Source: Phycisphaerae bacterium (GTDB lineage: Bacteria > Planctomycetota > Phycisphaerae > UBA1845 > Fen-1342). Taken from it: a stretch of DNA of 64,000 bases. Below are positions 54,323 through 63,105 of the stretch, piece by piece (the first letter of the stretch is position 1; each line of letters opens with the position of its first letter). Below the pieces are notes generated by a model, which was given only the letters and a program-made list of their open reading frames with translations, was not told where the DNA came from and made no database searches. The translations under genes and the position numbers were made by a program. The stretch lies in NCBI GenBank assembly GCA_030612705.1, contig JAUWNI010000002.1, positions 1-64,000 of the forward strand, written 5' to 3'.

Positions 54323-56296
54323 ATGGAATCAGCTACACATCAGTCAACACCGTTCGTTGAGAAACACTTTCGCTGGTGGGCTGTCCGCCCACGTGCTTTC
54401 CACACTATCGCCCTGGCTACTCTCGTGCTGGCGTTGATCGCGTCCAACCCGGCACCGGGCGATCCACCCGTCCAGCAGACGCCCGAGCAGGAGTTCTTCG
54501 CCGAGCTGCTCGCGCAATTCCTGCCGGGTGAGACGGCCGCCCCAGGCGCGGCGACGGACGGCAATCTGTTCGATCCCGGCCCGGTCACGGAACCGCTCGA
54601 CTCCTCCTCGGTCAGCGTCAGCGATGCCGGTCTGCTCGAAGTCCACGTGCGTGACATTGAAATCGCGACCGTGCTCGAGATGCTGAGTTATCAGGCCCGC
54701 TCGAATATCGTCGCGACCAAATCGGTGCGAGGGACCATTTCGGCAAACCTCTACGGGTTGACGCTGGAGGAAACGCTCGAGGCAATCCTGACGCCCAACC
54801 AGTACGCCTACCGGCAGGTCAACAAGACGATCTTTGTCGGCACGCCGGAGGAGATCGCCGCCCAGTTGCCCCCGCCGATGACGCGCGTTTTCAAGCTGAA
54901 ATACATCACCAAACGCGAGGCGTTGAACGCCGTCACCATGGTACTCGGACCCAACGGCATCGCGGTGGCCGGGGGCGAAGAGTCGGACGGCTCCTCGTCC
55001 GAATCGGAAGATGACAATTATGCTGCCACCGAGGCGAGTTCCGATTACTTGATCGTCACCGACACGCCGCAACGCCTCGCCGCGGTCGAGGCACTGCTGC
55101 GGGACATCGACGTGCGGCCCAAGCAGGTGCTGATCGAAGCTACCATCCTGCGGGCCACGCTCAACGAGGACAACCAGTTCGGCATCGACTTCACGCTACT
55201 GGGCGGGATGGACTTTGAAGACGTCAGCAGCATCAGCATCGCCTCGTCCAACCTTCTCACGGGGCAGACCCCGTCCGCAAAATTTGAACAGACGACCTTC
55301 AACGTCAACACGAATCTGATTGGTGACAACCTGGACACCGGGTTTACCTTCGGCATCATCAAGAACAGTGTCGCGACTTTCGTGCGGGCGCTCGAGGAAG
55401 TCACCGACGTCGTGGTCGTCGCCAACCCGAAAATCATCGCGCTCAACAAACAGAAGGCCGAGGTGATCGTCGGGCGTCGTGACGGCTACCTGACCACCAC
55501 CGTTACCGAAACCGCCGCCATCCAAACCGTCGAGTTCCTCGAGACCGGCACGCAGATCCGCTTTAGACCCTTCATCAACGACGACGGAACCGTCCGCCTC
55601 GCGGTTCACCCGAAAGATAGCAACGGCGGTTTGACCGCGGCCAATCTGCCGTTCGAGGAAACGACCGAGGCGCATGCCACCATCCTGGTGGACGACGGGC
55701 ACACCGTGCTGATCGGCGGGCTGTTTCGCGAGCGGACCATCAGCTCCAAGGGGCAGATTCCCGTTCTCGGCGACATCCCCATCGCGGGCCTGCTCTTCCA
55801 GCACCACAGCGACGCCACCGTACGCGAGGAAGTCATCATTCTGCTGACGGTGCACGTGCTCAAGGACACCGACGAGGAATACGAGCGTTATGCCGCCCTG
55901 CTTGACGACGTCGAACGTATCCACGTCGGCAGCCGGATGGGTCTGCTCGGCACCGGCCGCGAGCGGCTCGCCCAGGCCTTCTACCAGGAAGCGATTCGCC
56001 AAACCGAGCAAGGCAACACCGACCGCGCCCTGCTCAATACCCGCATGACCCTGCACAACAACCCCAAGCACCTGGCGGCGTTCAAGCTCAAGGAACGGCT
56101 GCTCGGCCGGCGGCTGTGGGATAACGAGGGCACCCGCACCCGACTGTTCCTGCTCGATCTGATCCGCCAGGAGCAGACTTCACTGGAAAAGACGGACAAC
56201 TCGGCATTGCTCGGTCGCCCGCCGCTCGATTTGCGAATGCACCGCGACAAGGTGCTCGAGCTGGAGAAGGAAGCCGTGACGGAGGAGGCCCCATGA
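54323..56296 (+). CDS. GspD/PilQ-like secretin
   Basis: The protein is about 657 residues, with the start chosen at ATG 54323 before a signal-like helix (FHTIALATLVLALIAS). An N-terminal ring domain (about 90-170, LLEVHVRDIEIATVLEML; secretin N0/STN-like) precedes further ring segments and the C-terminal secretin core (FLETGTQIRFRPFINDDG, VDDGHTVLIGGLF, IPVLGDIPIAGLLF). It would form an outer-membrane channel for type II-like secretion or pilus passage. The TPR lipoprotein gene overlaps its stop by 4 bases. The last 120 residues are an extra helical tail. GspE, F, C, L and M genes are absent from the window. Confidence 0.85.
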   Translation: MESATHQSTPFVEKHFRWWAVRPRAFHTIALATLVLALIASNPAPGDPPVQQTPEQEFFAELLAQFLPGETAAPGAATDGNLFDPGPVTEPLDSSSVSVSDAGLLEVHVRDIEIATVLEMLSYQARSNIVATKSVRGTISANLYGLTLEETLEAILTPNQYAYRQVNKTIFVGTPEEIAAQLPPPMTRVFKLKYITKREALNAVTMVLGPNGIAVAGGEESDGSSSESEDDNYAATEASSDYLIVTDTPQRLAAVEALLRDIDVRPKQVLIEATILRATLNEDNQFGIDFTLLGGMDFEDVSSISIASSNLLTGQTPSAKFEQTTFNVNTNLIGDNLDTGFTFGIIKNSVATFVRALEEVTDVVVVANPKIIALNKQKAEVIVGRRDGYLTTTVTETAAIQTVEFLETGTQIRFRPFINDDGTVRLAVHPKDSNGGLTAANLPFEETTEAHATILVDDGHTVLIGGLFRERTISSKGQIPVLGDIPIAGLLFQHHSDATVREEVIILLTVHVLKDTDEEYERYAALLDDVERIHVGSRMGLLGTGRERLAQAFYQEAIRQTEQGNTDRALLNTRMTLHNNPKHLAAFKLKERLLGRRLWDNEGTRTRLFLLDLIRQEQTSLEKTDNSALLGRPPLDLRMHRDKVLELEKEAVTEEAP

Positions 56297-57393
56297 GTCG
56301 CCGACGGGTAAACAGCCTGGTCATCGTTTTCTCGGCAACGTGGCTCTGTGCGGCGGGTTGCGAATATCCCCAGAGCCGGGCGAAGCTGGAATCGACGGAG
56401 CGCTGGAACCGGGCGCGGGCGGAAATCAAGGTGAAGCTCGCGTCGGATCAGTTGGCCACGGGGCACATCGATGACGCCGCGACCGAAATCACCTCGGCCT
56501 TTCGTCTCGATCCGTCCAATCCGGAACTGCTGATGTTGCAGGCGCGGGTCTTTCTAGCGCGTGGCGACCTGGCAGCGGCGGAGCGACTGCTCACCAACGC
56601 CCAGGCCGAGGGCGAGCGGCAAGCCGAAATCGAGTATCTGCTCGGCATCATCCAGGAACAACGCCTGCGTTGGTCGGCGGCTCTCGGGCATTATCTCCGG
56701 GCCTCCGACGTCGACCCACGGGAAGTGGCTTACCTCGTCGCGATCGTGCAGGTCATGCTGCAACTCGGGCAAGCCGAGGACGCGCTCATGCTGCTCGAGT
56801 CGTACGAGCCACAATTCGGCTGGATGGGTGCCTATCATGCCACGCGAGCCGAGTGCCGTGAGCAGCTTAAAGACTGGGAAGGGGCCGCCTCCGCCTGGCG
56901 CAGGGTGGCCGACGCCAACGACGATCCAGGAACTCGCGAACGCCTGGCAATGGCCCTGTACCGCGCCGGGGACGAATCGGAAGCTATTCGACAGTTCGAG
57001 CGGCTGATCGCCGACACCGAGACGCAGCCGCCCGCCCCGCTGCGCCTGGCACTGGCGCAGTGTCTGCTCGACGAGGGGCAGCCGACGGCGGCGCAAGACC
57101 AGATCGGCTTCGTGCTGCGCGAGGATCCGCGCAACGTGCGAGCGTTGCAGCTCGTGGCCCGCGTCTTCGCTCAACAGGGACAATTCGAGCGCGCCCGCCA
57201 AACCGCCGAGCGAGCCCTGCGGTTCGCCCCGGACAGTGTGAGCGCCCTCGAACTCGCCGCCACGCTGGCATTTCGTACCGGCGATCATGACCGCGCGCTC
57301 GCGCTGGCCGAACGCATCACGCAAGTCGCGGACAGTCCGGTCGCACGGCAAATCCTGACACGACTCTCCGCGGCAACACCCGCCGCCAAGTAA
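56293..57393 (+). CDS. TPR-repeat lipoprotein
   Basis: This 366-residue protein begins with a lipoprotein signal ending in the lipobox CAAGC (residues about 19-23). About seven TPR-like helical pairs follow (AATEITSAFRLDPSNPELLMLQA is one). It overlaps the secretin by 4 bases (ATGA), so it is translated with it. It could be a pilotin-like assembly factor for the secretin, by position only. It is probably outer-membrane anchored. There are no catalytic motifs. Confidence 0.75.
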   Translation: MSRRRVNSLVIVFSATWLCAAGCEYPQSRAKLESTERWNRARAEIKVKLASDQLATGHIDDAATEITSAFRLDPSNPELLMLQARVFLARGDLAAAERLLTNAQAEGERQAEIEYLLGIIQEQRLRWSAALGHYLRASDVDPREVAYLVAIVQVMLQLGQAEDALMLLESYEPQFGWMGAYHATRAECREQLKDWEGAASAWRRVADANDDPGTRERLAMALYRAGDESEAIRQFERLIADTETQPPAPLRLALAQCLLDEGQPTAAQDQIGFVLREDPRNVRALQLVARVFAQQGQFERARQTAERALRFAPDSVSALELAATLAFRTGDHDRALALAERITQVADSPVARQILTRLSAATPAAK

Positions 57394-57576
57394 CCCTGAT
57401 TAAAATTCAATCCAATTCCGCCGGACGGTTTTTGACGTGATCGGGCCGTACCGAGCGTCTCTCTTTCATTGCGCATAGTGGACGCGCGGGCGAATCAGCC
57501 GCACGATACACCGCTGACACAGCCGTGAGAGGGAAAAAGGATAACCCGCTTCTTCAACGAAAAGTTGGGAACAAAG

Positions 57577-58878
57577 ATGCGAAAACGATTGTCAGTTGCC
57601 CGAGAATATCGATTGATCCGGCTGAGCTGCGCGATGCTCTTGCTGACCGCTACCGCCGGTGTTGCCCTCGCCTCCGCGCAATGGACGCAGTGGGGCGGGC
57701 CCAACCGGGACTTCACCTGCGATTCCACCGGGCTTGCCGACCAATGGCCCGAAAACGGTCCGCGTAAGATCTGGAGCCGCGAGATCGGCGGTGGCCACTC
57801 CTCGATCCTCGTCGACGACGACATGCTCTACACCATGTGCCGCCGCGGCGACAAGGACGCCGTCCTCGCGATCAACGCCGACACCGGCGAGACCGTTTGG
57901 GAAACGCAGTACGACGCCCCAACCAAACCGAACATGGATCTCGAATTCGGCCCCGGCCCGCACTCCACGCCGCTGATCGTCGGCGACCGCGTCTTCACCG
58001 TCGGCGCGATGGTGCAATTCCACTGCCTCGACAAGAAGACCGGCAAGATTCTCTGGTCGCACGACCTGGCCGAGGAAATGGGCGCCAGCTACCTCCTCCG
58101 CGGTTACGGTGCCAGCCCGATCGCCTACCAGAACACCGTGATTCTCTGCGTCGGCCCGCGCCGGGCCGCCAAAGACCCCGCCGGACTCGCCGCCTTCAAA
58201 CAAGACACCGGCGAACTGGTCTGGAAAAGCGAAGCCTTCAGCGGCGGCTACCCCTCGCCCATCATCGTAGACTTCAACGGCCGGGATATCCTGATCGACG
58301 CGCTCGGCGCCACCCGCTTAGGCCTCGACCCCGCCACCGGCGAAGTGATCTGGCGCGCCACGGTCGATCGACAGTCCGCCGCCATCATGGCCTCACCGCT
58401 CTGGATCCCGCCCGACAAGGTCTTCTTCACCGCGGGCTACGGCGGCGGCAGCCGACTCTTCAAAATCAGCGTCAACGAGGACGGCAAGTTCGCCGCCGAT
58501 GAACTCTGGCATTGCCGTAAGATGAAAATCCACCACGCAAACGCGATTCGCATCGGCGACACGCTCTACGGCTCCAGCGGCGACTTCGGCCCGGCCTTTC
58601 TGATGGCCCTCGACATCGATACCGGGAAAATCCAGTGGCGTCAGCGTGGCTTTGCCAAGTCCTCGCTACTGCTGGCCGACGGCAAGCTCATCATCCTCGA
58701 CGAACGCGGCAACCTCGCCCTGGCCACCGCCACCCCGAAGGGTCTCGAAATCCACTCGCAAGCCAAGGTCCTCGAAGAGCTGTCCTGGACCACCCCGACA
58801 CTGGTGGGAACACGGTTATACCTGCGTGATTACCACACTATCAAGTGCCTGGATCTGAGTGCGGAAGCAAAGGAATGA
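57577..58878 (+). CDS. exported PQQ-like beta-propeller protein
   Basis: This 433-residue protein has a signal peptide (AMLLLTATAGVALASAQ). The rest shows PQQ-propeller repeats (WSREIGGGHSSILVDDDMLY, GKILWSHDLAEEMG, TGEVIWRATV, TGKIQWRQRG). Planctomycetes have many such proteins; some bind quinone cofactors, but the residues that would prove cofactor binding are not evident. The start ATG 57577 is preferred to the TTG 57565 extension. It is followed after about 110 bases by the YceI gene on the same strand. A role in periplasmic oxidation or binding is only an inference. Confidence 0.78.
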   Translation: MRKRLSVAREYRLIRLSCAMLLLTATAGVALASAQWTQWGGPNRDFTCDSTGLADQWPENGPRKIWSREIGGGHSSILVDDDMLYTMCRRGDKDAVLAINADTGETVWETQYDAPTKPNMDLEFGPGPHSTPLIVGDRVFTVGAMVQFHCLDKKTGKILWSHDLAEEMGASYLLRGYGASPIAYQNTVILCVGPRRAAKDPAGLAAFKQDTGELVWKSEAFSGGYPSPIIVDFNGRDILIDALGATRLGLDPATGEVIWRATVDRQSAAIMASPLWIPPDKVFFTAGYGGGSRLFKISVNEDGKFAADELWHCRKMKIHHANAIRIGDTLYGSSGDFGPAFLMALDIDTGKIQWRQRGFAKSSLLLADGKLIILDERGNLALATATPKGLEIHSQAKVLEELSWTTPTLVGTRLYLRDYHTIKCLDLSAEAKE

Positions 58879-58990
58879 AATGCATACACATAACAAGGGC
58901 TTCGAATAACACCGGTTCCTCATATTCGGGTGCTTCGATGTTATTAAAGCCGCGTTCACTTACCTATGAGGCAATTCTGGAGATCCATTC

Positions 58991-60145
58991 ATGAACCTTT
59001 TCAACCGCGGGTCATACAAGTTGACGCTGCCCATCATGTTCCTGATCTTTACAACCATCGTTTCGCGCGGAGACGTCCCCCCGCGCTCTAACGGCGGCCA
59101 AACCCTGGTGATCCCCGAAAAACACCTTGACCTGGGCGAGATTTACCACGTCACGCCCGACCTCGGCACGCAGCTCGTCTGGAACTCCGACGCCCCGCTG
59201 TTGCGCCTGATGGCCACGTGCAATCGCGTCGTCGGCTATTTCGTCACGCCCTTTGATCTCGAAGAGGGGCAGTCCCCGCTGCTGACCGGTGCCATTCGCG
59301 TTCCGGTCGCCTCGCTAAGTACGGGCTACGAGCGCTTCGACGCGGAAATCCACGGCCCGGCGATGTTCGATGCGGCCAAGTATCCGGAGATCACCTTCAT
59401 AATCACACGCGTCAGCGAGGCAAAACTGATCAGCAACGAGAACGAACGACGGAATTACACGCTGACTCTAGCGGGCGAATTCACGTTGAAAGACAAAACA
59501 ATCGAGCTGGAAATGCCGGCGAGCCTCACACTGCTGCCCTTCACCTGGCACACAATGCAGTTCAGCGTCGGCGACTTGCTCATCCTACGGGCACAAATCG
59601 ACATCAAGGCGGCGGATGTGGGCTTGCAGCCGCCCAACCCGGCCGGCAACGACTTTTCCGCCGAAGTCGTCAAGCTCGACCTGTTCCTGCTGTGCAGCAC
59701 CGTCAGTCCTGAAAAGAACCTCGATCCCACGATCAAGCACGAGCACTTTCGCAAGCAGCAACAGTTCCTCACACTCGTCCGTGATTTCAATGACCCGCGG
59801 AAGGGATATGAATACGGCCGAGCGTTCATGCGGGAAATCTGGGACGACGCGCCGGCCCTCAACCGCCTCGCCTGGGCGACCCTCACCGAAGAGGGCATCG
59901 AGACACGCGATCTGCTCTTCGCCGCCAAGGCCGCCCAGCGCGCCAACGAGCTCTCCGAGTCCAAAGACCCCAGATGTCTCAATACGCTCGCGCGGGTGTA
60001 TTACGATAAGGCGGACTTGGAATCGGCGCTCGAGTGGTCACGCAAGGCCGTCGAGAACCTCGAAGGTGTGCCGCCATACGTCGCCGCCGAAATCCGTGCC
60101 GCGCTACAACGCTATGAGGCACGGGCCAAGATGAATCAGGATTGA
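58991..60145 (+). CDS. secreted YceI-like protein with TPR-type tail
   Basis: This 384-residue protein has a signal peptide (YKLTLPIMFLIFTTIVSRGD). Residues about 60-220 look like a YceI lipocalin-like barrel (AEIHGPAMFDAAKYPEITFII, LTLAGEFTLKDKTIELEMP), which binds isoprenoid quinones or fatty acids in relatives. Residues about 250-384 are helical repeats of TPR type (CLNTLARVYYDKADLESALEWS). A YceI domain with such a tail is uncommon. It ends 10 bases into the convergent glycosyltransferase gene. It probably acts in the periplasm. Confidence 0.7.
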   Translation: MNLFNRGSYKLTLPIMFLIFTTIVSRGDVPPRSNGGQTLVIPEKHLDLGEIYHVTPDLGTQLVWNSDAPLLRLMATCNRVVGYFVTPFDLEEGQSPLLTGAIRVPVASLSTGYERFDAEIHGPAMFDAAKYPEITFIITRVSEAKLISNENERRNYTLTLAGEFTLKDKTIELEMPASLTLLPFTWHTMQFSVGDLLILRAQIDIKAADVGLQPPNPAGNDFSAEVVKLDLFLLCSTVSPEKNLDPTIKHEHFRKQQQFLTLVRDFNDPRKGYEYGRAFMREIWDDAPALNRLAWATLTEEGIETRDLLFAAKAAQRANELSESKDPRCLNTLARVYYDKADLESALEWSRKAVENLEGVPPYVAAEIRAALQRYEARAKMNQD

Positions 60146-61194
60146 TCCACACCGGCCCCGGTGTTCTCCCGCCGAATCTCGTCGAGCCGGACGCGCTTCA
60201 ACCCGTGCCTAGTCAGCCGCAGTCGCAATGTTTCCAGCACGTAGCCGACCAGCCGCACATGGTAATACAACAATAATAGCGGAAATGATTTGACAGTCTC
60301 ACCAACGGTCTTGCCCTTGCGGAACAGGTCGTTGTACGTAATCGCCGCCAATGCCCCCGCGAAGAAAAAGACCGGCACCGCAAACAGCCAGGGATGAATC
60401 AGCGCCAGCGGCAGCGTTACATACGCCAGTAGAAACGGCAGCATGTCCAGCCGTTGCGGCAGATAATACTTGTATACTAGCCGCGCCGCCGATCGCCCCC
60501 CGCGAAACGCCTGCCGATAGAAAGATCGGCGATCCATCGGATGCTCGTGCAGCACCACCGCGTCGGGCGCCACGCGCTGCTCGCAGCCGGCCGCTCGTAG
60601 CAAAAGAAATAATCCCTCCTCGTCGCCGCGTCCGGAAACTGTGACATCCGCCCGCCCGTCCCGCGTTGGAGCCGGTGCGGCACGATCCTCGTCGAGCCGA
60701 TATTTCAGCAGGAGTTCGCGGCGAACGCACATATTCGCCGCCGTGAGCCGATGCGCGGGTCCCGCCCGGCCTAGCCGGTGCGTACCTTTGAACGTCAGCT
60801 CATAGATATTCGTCGGCGGCGGATCGACGACCAGCCCGGTCACCGCCGCCACGCGGTCGCCGGTGAAGCCCCGCATCAGCTTTTCGAGCCAGTCGGGCTC
60901 GGCGATGCAGTCGTTGTCGAGAAACGCCACGAACTCGCCGCGGGCCGCCTGGATTCCCCGATTGCGGCTCGGGTTAGCGCCGCCGCGCCGCTCGTTTCGC
61001 AGCGCCTGGAAACGCAATTCGGGATGCCGCTCGGCAAATTCCCGCAGCAGCGTCGGCGTGTCGTCCTCGGAACAATCGTCAACGACGATGATTTCAATGT
61101 TGGCATACGTCTGTCGCGCCAACGCATCGAGACAGCGCGCCAGGATCTCACTGCGATTGCAACTCGGAATGACTACGGAAACCAGCGGGTCCAT
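60136..61194 (-). CDS. family 2 glycosyltransferase with membrane anchor
   Basis: This 352-residue enzyme has a GT-A fold with VSVVIPSCNRSEIL, the acidic VVDDCSEDDTP, and the DND metal motif in FLDNDCIAEPDW. Hydrophobic helices near the C-terminus (FLLAYVTLPLALIHPWLFAVPV) anchor it to the membrane. Family 2 enzymes add sugars from nucleotide donors to polysaccharides. It faces the YceI gene and is divergent from the Wzx-like flippase, so these probably belong to one surface-glycan locus. The start is ATG 61194. Confidence 0.86.
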   Translation of the reverse strand: MDPLVSVVIPSCNRSEILARCLDALARQTYANIEIIVVDDCSEDDTPTLLREFAERHPELRFQALRNERRGGANPSRNRGIQAARGEFVAFLDNDCIAEPDWLEKLMRGFTGDRVAAVTGLVVDPPPTNIYELTFKGTHRLGRAGPAHRLTAANMCVRRELLLKYRLDEDRAAPAPTRDGRADVTVSGRGDEEGLFLLLRAAGCEQRVAPDAVVLHEHPMDRRSFYRQAFRGGRSAARLVYKYYLPQRLDMLPFLLAYVTLPLALIHPWLFAVPVFFFAGALAAITYNDLFRKGKTVGETVKSFPLLLLYYHVRLVGYVLETLRLRLTRHGLKRVRLDEIRRENTGAGVDQS

Positions 61195-61532
61195 GAATCC
61201 AGCCGTGCTCAACCTGCCACTCGGTAATCAGACGCATCCGGAGTGCGACGGTGCCATATCGTACCACGTGTAAGCAATCCGTCGCCTTGCCGCGCGGGCC
61301 CTGTGGCACATTTGACGTGAACCCTGGTTACTATATGCCAGTGCGCAATGGCAAGGCACGTAACGTTGTTCCAAGCAGAGCCGGCGTGTCCTCACGCCGG
61401 ATTTCCGGGCCGGGGACGGCCCGGCTCTGTTGCGGGATCGCGCATGGCCATGTAGTCCAATGATGTAGTCCACTGATTCGCGATGCGCTACACAGAATCC
61501 CGAAACGCACGCAGCATGCAGCGGAAGCGGCA
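61195..61532. repeat. intergenic region with one dispersed repeat copy
   Basis: Around 61376-61434 the sequence agagccggcgtgtcctcacgcc...ggacggcccggctctg is an inverted copy of the repeats at 36364-36420 and 37071-37124. It lies between the divergent glycosyltransferase and flippase genes. No gene is visible. Confidence 0.55.
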
Positions 61533-63071
61533 ATGACCGACGATTCTCCTAACACCTCGGCGGGGAAAAAACCCGGCCGTTCACAGACCGTCGAGCTCCA
61601 ACGCCGCGCGCTGCGCGGCAGCGTTCTGGCACTCGGCAACCAGGCCCTCAAGCTCGTCTCCAACTTCGTCACCACCTTCATCGTCGCGCTTTATCTGGAA
61701 CCCGAAGAGGTCGGCTTGTTCGCCGTCGCGTTTTCGATCCAGGTGCTGCTGATTATCGTGCGTGACGGCGGGTTGGCGAACTCGCTGATCCAAAAAAAGG
61801 ACCTCACCGACACTCACATCAACTCGGTTCTGTGGATCAGCGTCGGTATCAGCCTGGTGCTCATTGCCGGGCTCGCCGCCGTCGCCCGACCCCTGGCACG
61901 CTACTACGAACAACCCCAACTCGCCGCGATCCTCTGGTTGACGACCCTACCGATCGTGGCGCAGGCCGTCGGCAGCGTGCAGGAGACTTTGTTCCGTAAG
62001 CATCTGAAATTCGGCCGCCTGTTGATGGCTGACGCGGGGAGCACCCTGCTGGCGTCCATCGCCGCGATCGTCGCGGTCGTGCTCGGCGCCGGCGTCTGGG
62101 GATTGGTGCTGCGGATGGTCGCCGCCCCGGTCCTGCTGACCATCATCTGCTGGTCGCTCTCAAGCTGGCGACCGCGCTGGGAGTTCAGCTTTCAAGCCAT
62201 CCGCTCGCTCTGGGCTTTCGGCGGGTTTATGTTCCTGGCGGTCCTGACGGGCTACGGCGCGTCCCGGCTCGACAGCTTGATCATCGGCAAGCTCATCGGC
62301 GTGTCCGATGCCGGCTTGTTCTTCATGGCCCGCTACCTGACTCTCGCCTTGATCTCGGAGGCCGTCATCGCGGTCGGGCGGGTCATGTTCTCCGTCTTCA
62401 GCGCGATCCAGGACGATTTGGCCAATATCCGATCGGGCTACCTGACCGGCACGCGTTGTCTGGCCGTGCTGATCTTTCCGCTCGTCGCGGGGATCGTCGT
62501 GCTGGCGCCGGAGGCAATCCCACTCTTCCTCGAAGATACCTGGATTCCCGCCGCCCCGGTCATGCAGATCATCAGTCTGCACGGTCTGCTGCTGTGCTTG
62601 TTGAACCCCGCCAACCAGACCCTCTACGCCCTGGGCCGCAGCCGATTGGTCTTCGTCATTTCGTTGATAGCGGGGTTGGCGACGCTCGCGTCGTTTGTGG
62701 TCGGATGCCGCTGGGGCGTGATCGGTGTGGCGGTCAGTTGGACGATAGTGCGATTGATATACTGCGCGGTCATGTTGAGGTATGCGTCCCGCGAAGTGAA
62801 CCTGACCGTGAAGACCGCCGTCACGAATCTCGCCCGCCCGCTCATTGCTGCCGCGGGAGCGGCGTGTGCCGTCTTGGTTTTACACCTGATTTGGACGAGC
62901 ACGGGAGGCTCCGTCGGTTTGGTGCTGTTCTCGCTCGAGGTCCTGGCGGGATTGCTCGCGTATGCGCTGCTCTGTCGCCTTCTGCTGATGGATACGTTGA
63001 CCAAGCTCTGGCACGATGGCATGGATAGTATCAGACGACCGGGTGTCACCCGCGACGGAGCCGCGTCGTGA
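61533..63071 (+). CDS. Wzx-like polysaccharide flippase
   Basis: This 512-residue protein has an N-terminal tail of about 35 residues and about 12-14 hydrophobic helices. The first-helix block (LRGSVLALGNQALKLVSNFVTTFIVALYLEPEEVGLFAVAFSIQ) is typical of the polysaccharide transporter family (PST). It flips lipid-linked glycan repeats to the periplasmic face. It lies between a GT2 gene and a sulfotransferase, so this is likely a sulfated polysaccharide locus. The start is ATG 61533. Substrate specificity is not readable. Confidence 0.85.
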   Translation: MTDDSPNTSAGKKPGRSQTVELQRRALRGSVLALGNQALKLVSNFVTTFIVALYLEPEEVGLFAVAFSIQVLLIIVRDGGLANSLIQKKDLTDTHINSVLWISVGISLVLIAGLAAVARPLARYYEQPQLAAILWLTTLPIVAQAVGSVQETLFRKHLKFGRLLMADAGSTLLASIAAIVAVVLGAGVWGLVLRMVAAPVLLTIICWSLSSWRPRWEFSFQAIRSLWAFGGFMFLAVLTGYGASRLDSLIIGKLIGVSDAGLFFMARYLTLALISEAVIAVGRVMFSVFSAIQDDLANIRSGYLTGTRCLAVLIFPLVAGIVVLAPEAIPLFLEDTWIPAAPVMQIISLHGLLLCLLNPANQTLYALGRSRLVFVISLIAGLATLASFVVGCRWGVIGVAVSWTIVRLIYCAVMLRYASREVNLTVKTAVTNLARPLIAAAGAACAVLVLHLIWTSTGGSVGLVLFSLEVLAGLLAYALLCRLLLMDTLTKLWHDGMDSIRRPGVTRDGAAS

Positions 63072-63105
63072 TTATTGGTAAACATAAGCCCGCGGGCCGA
63101 TTGCC

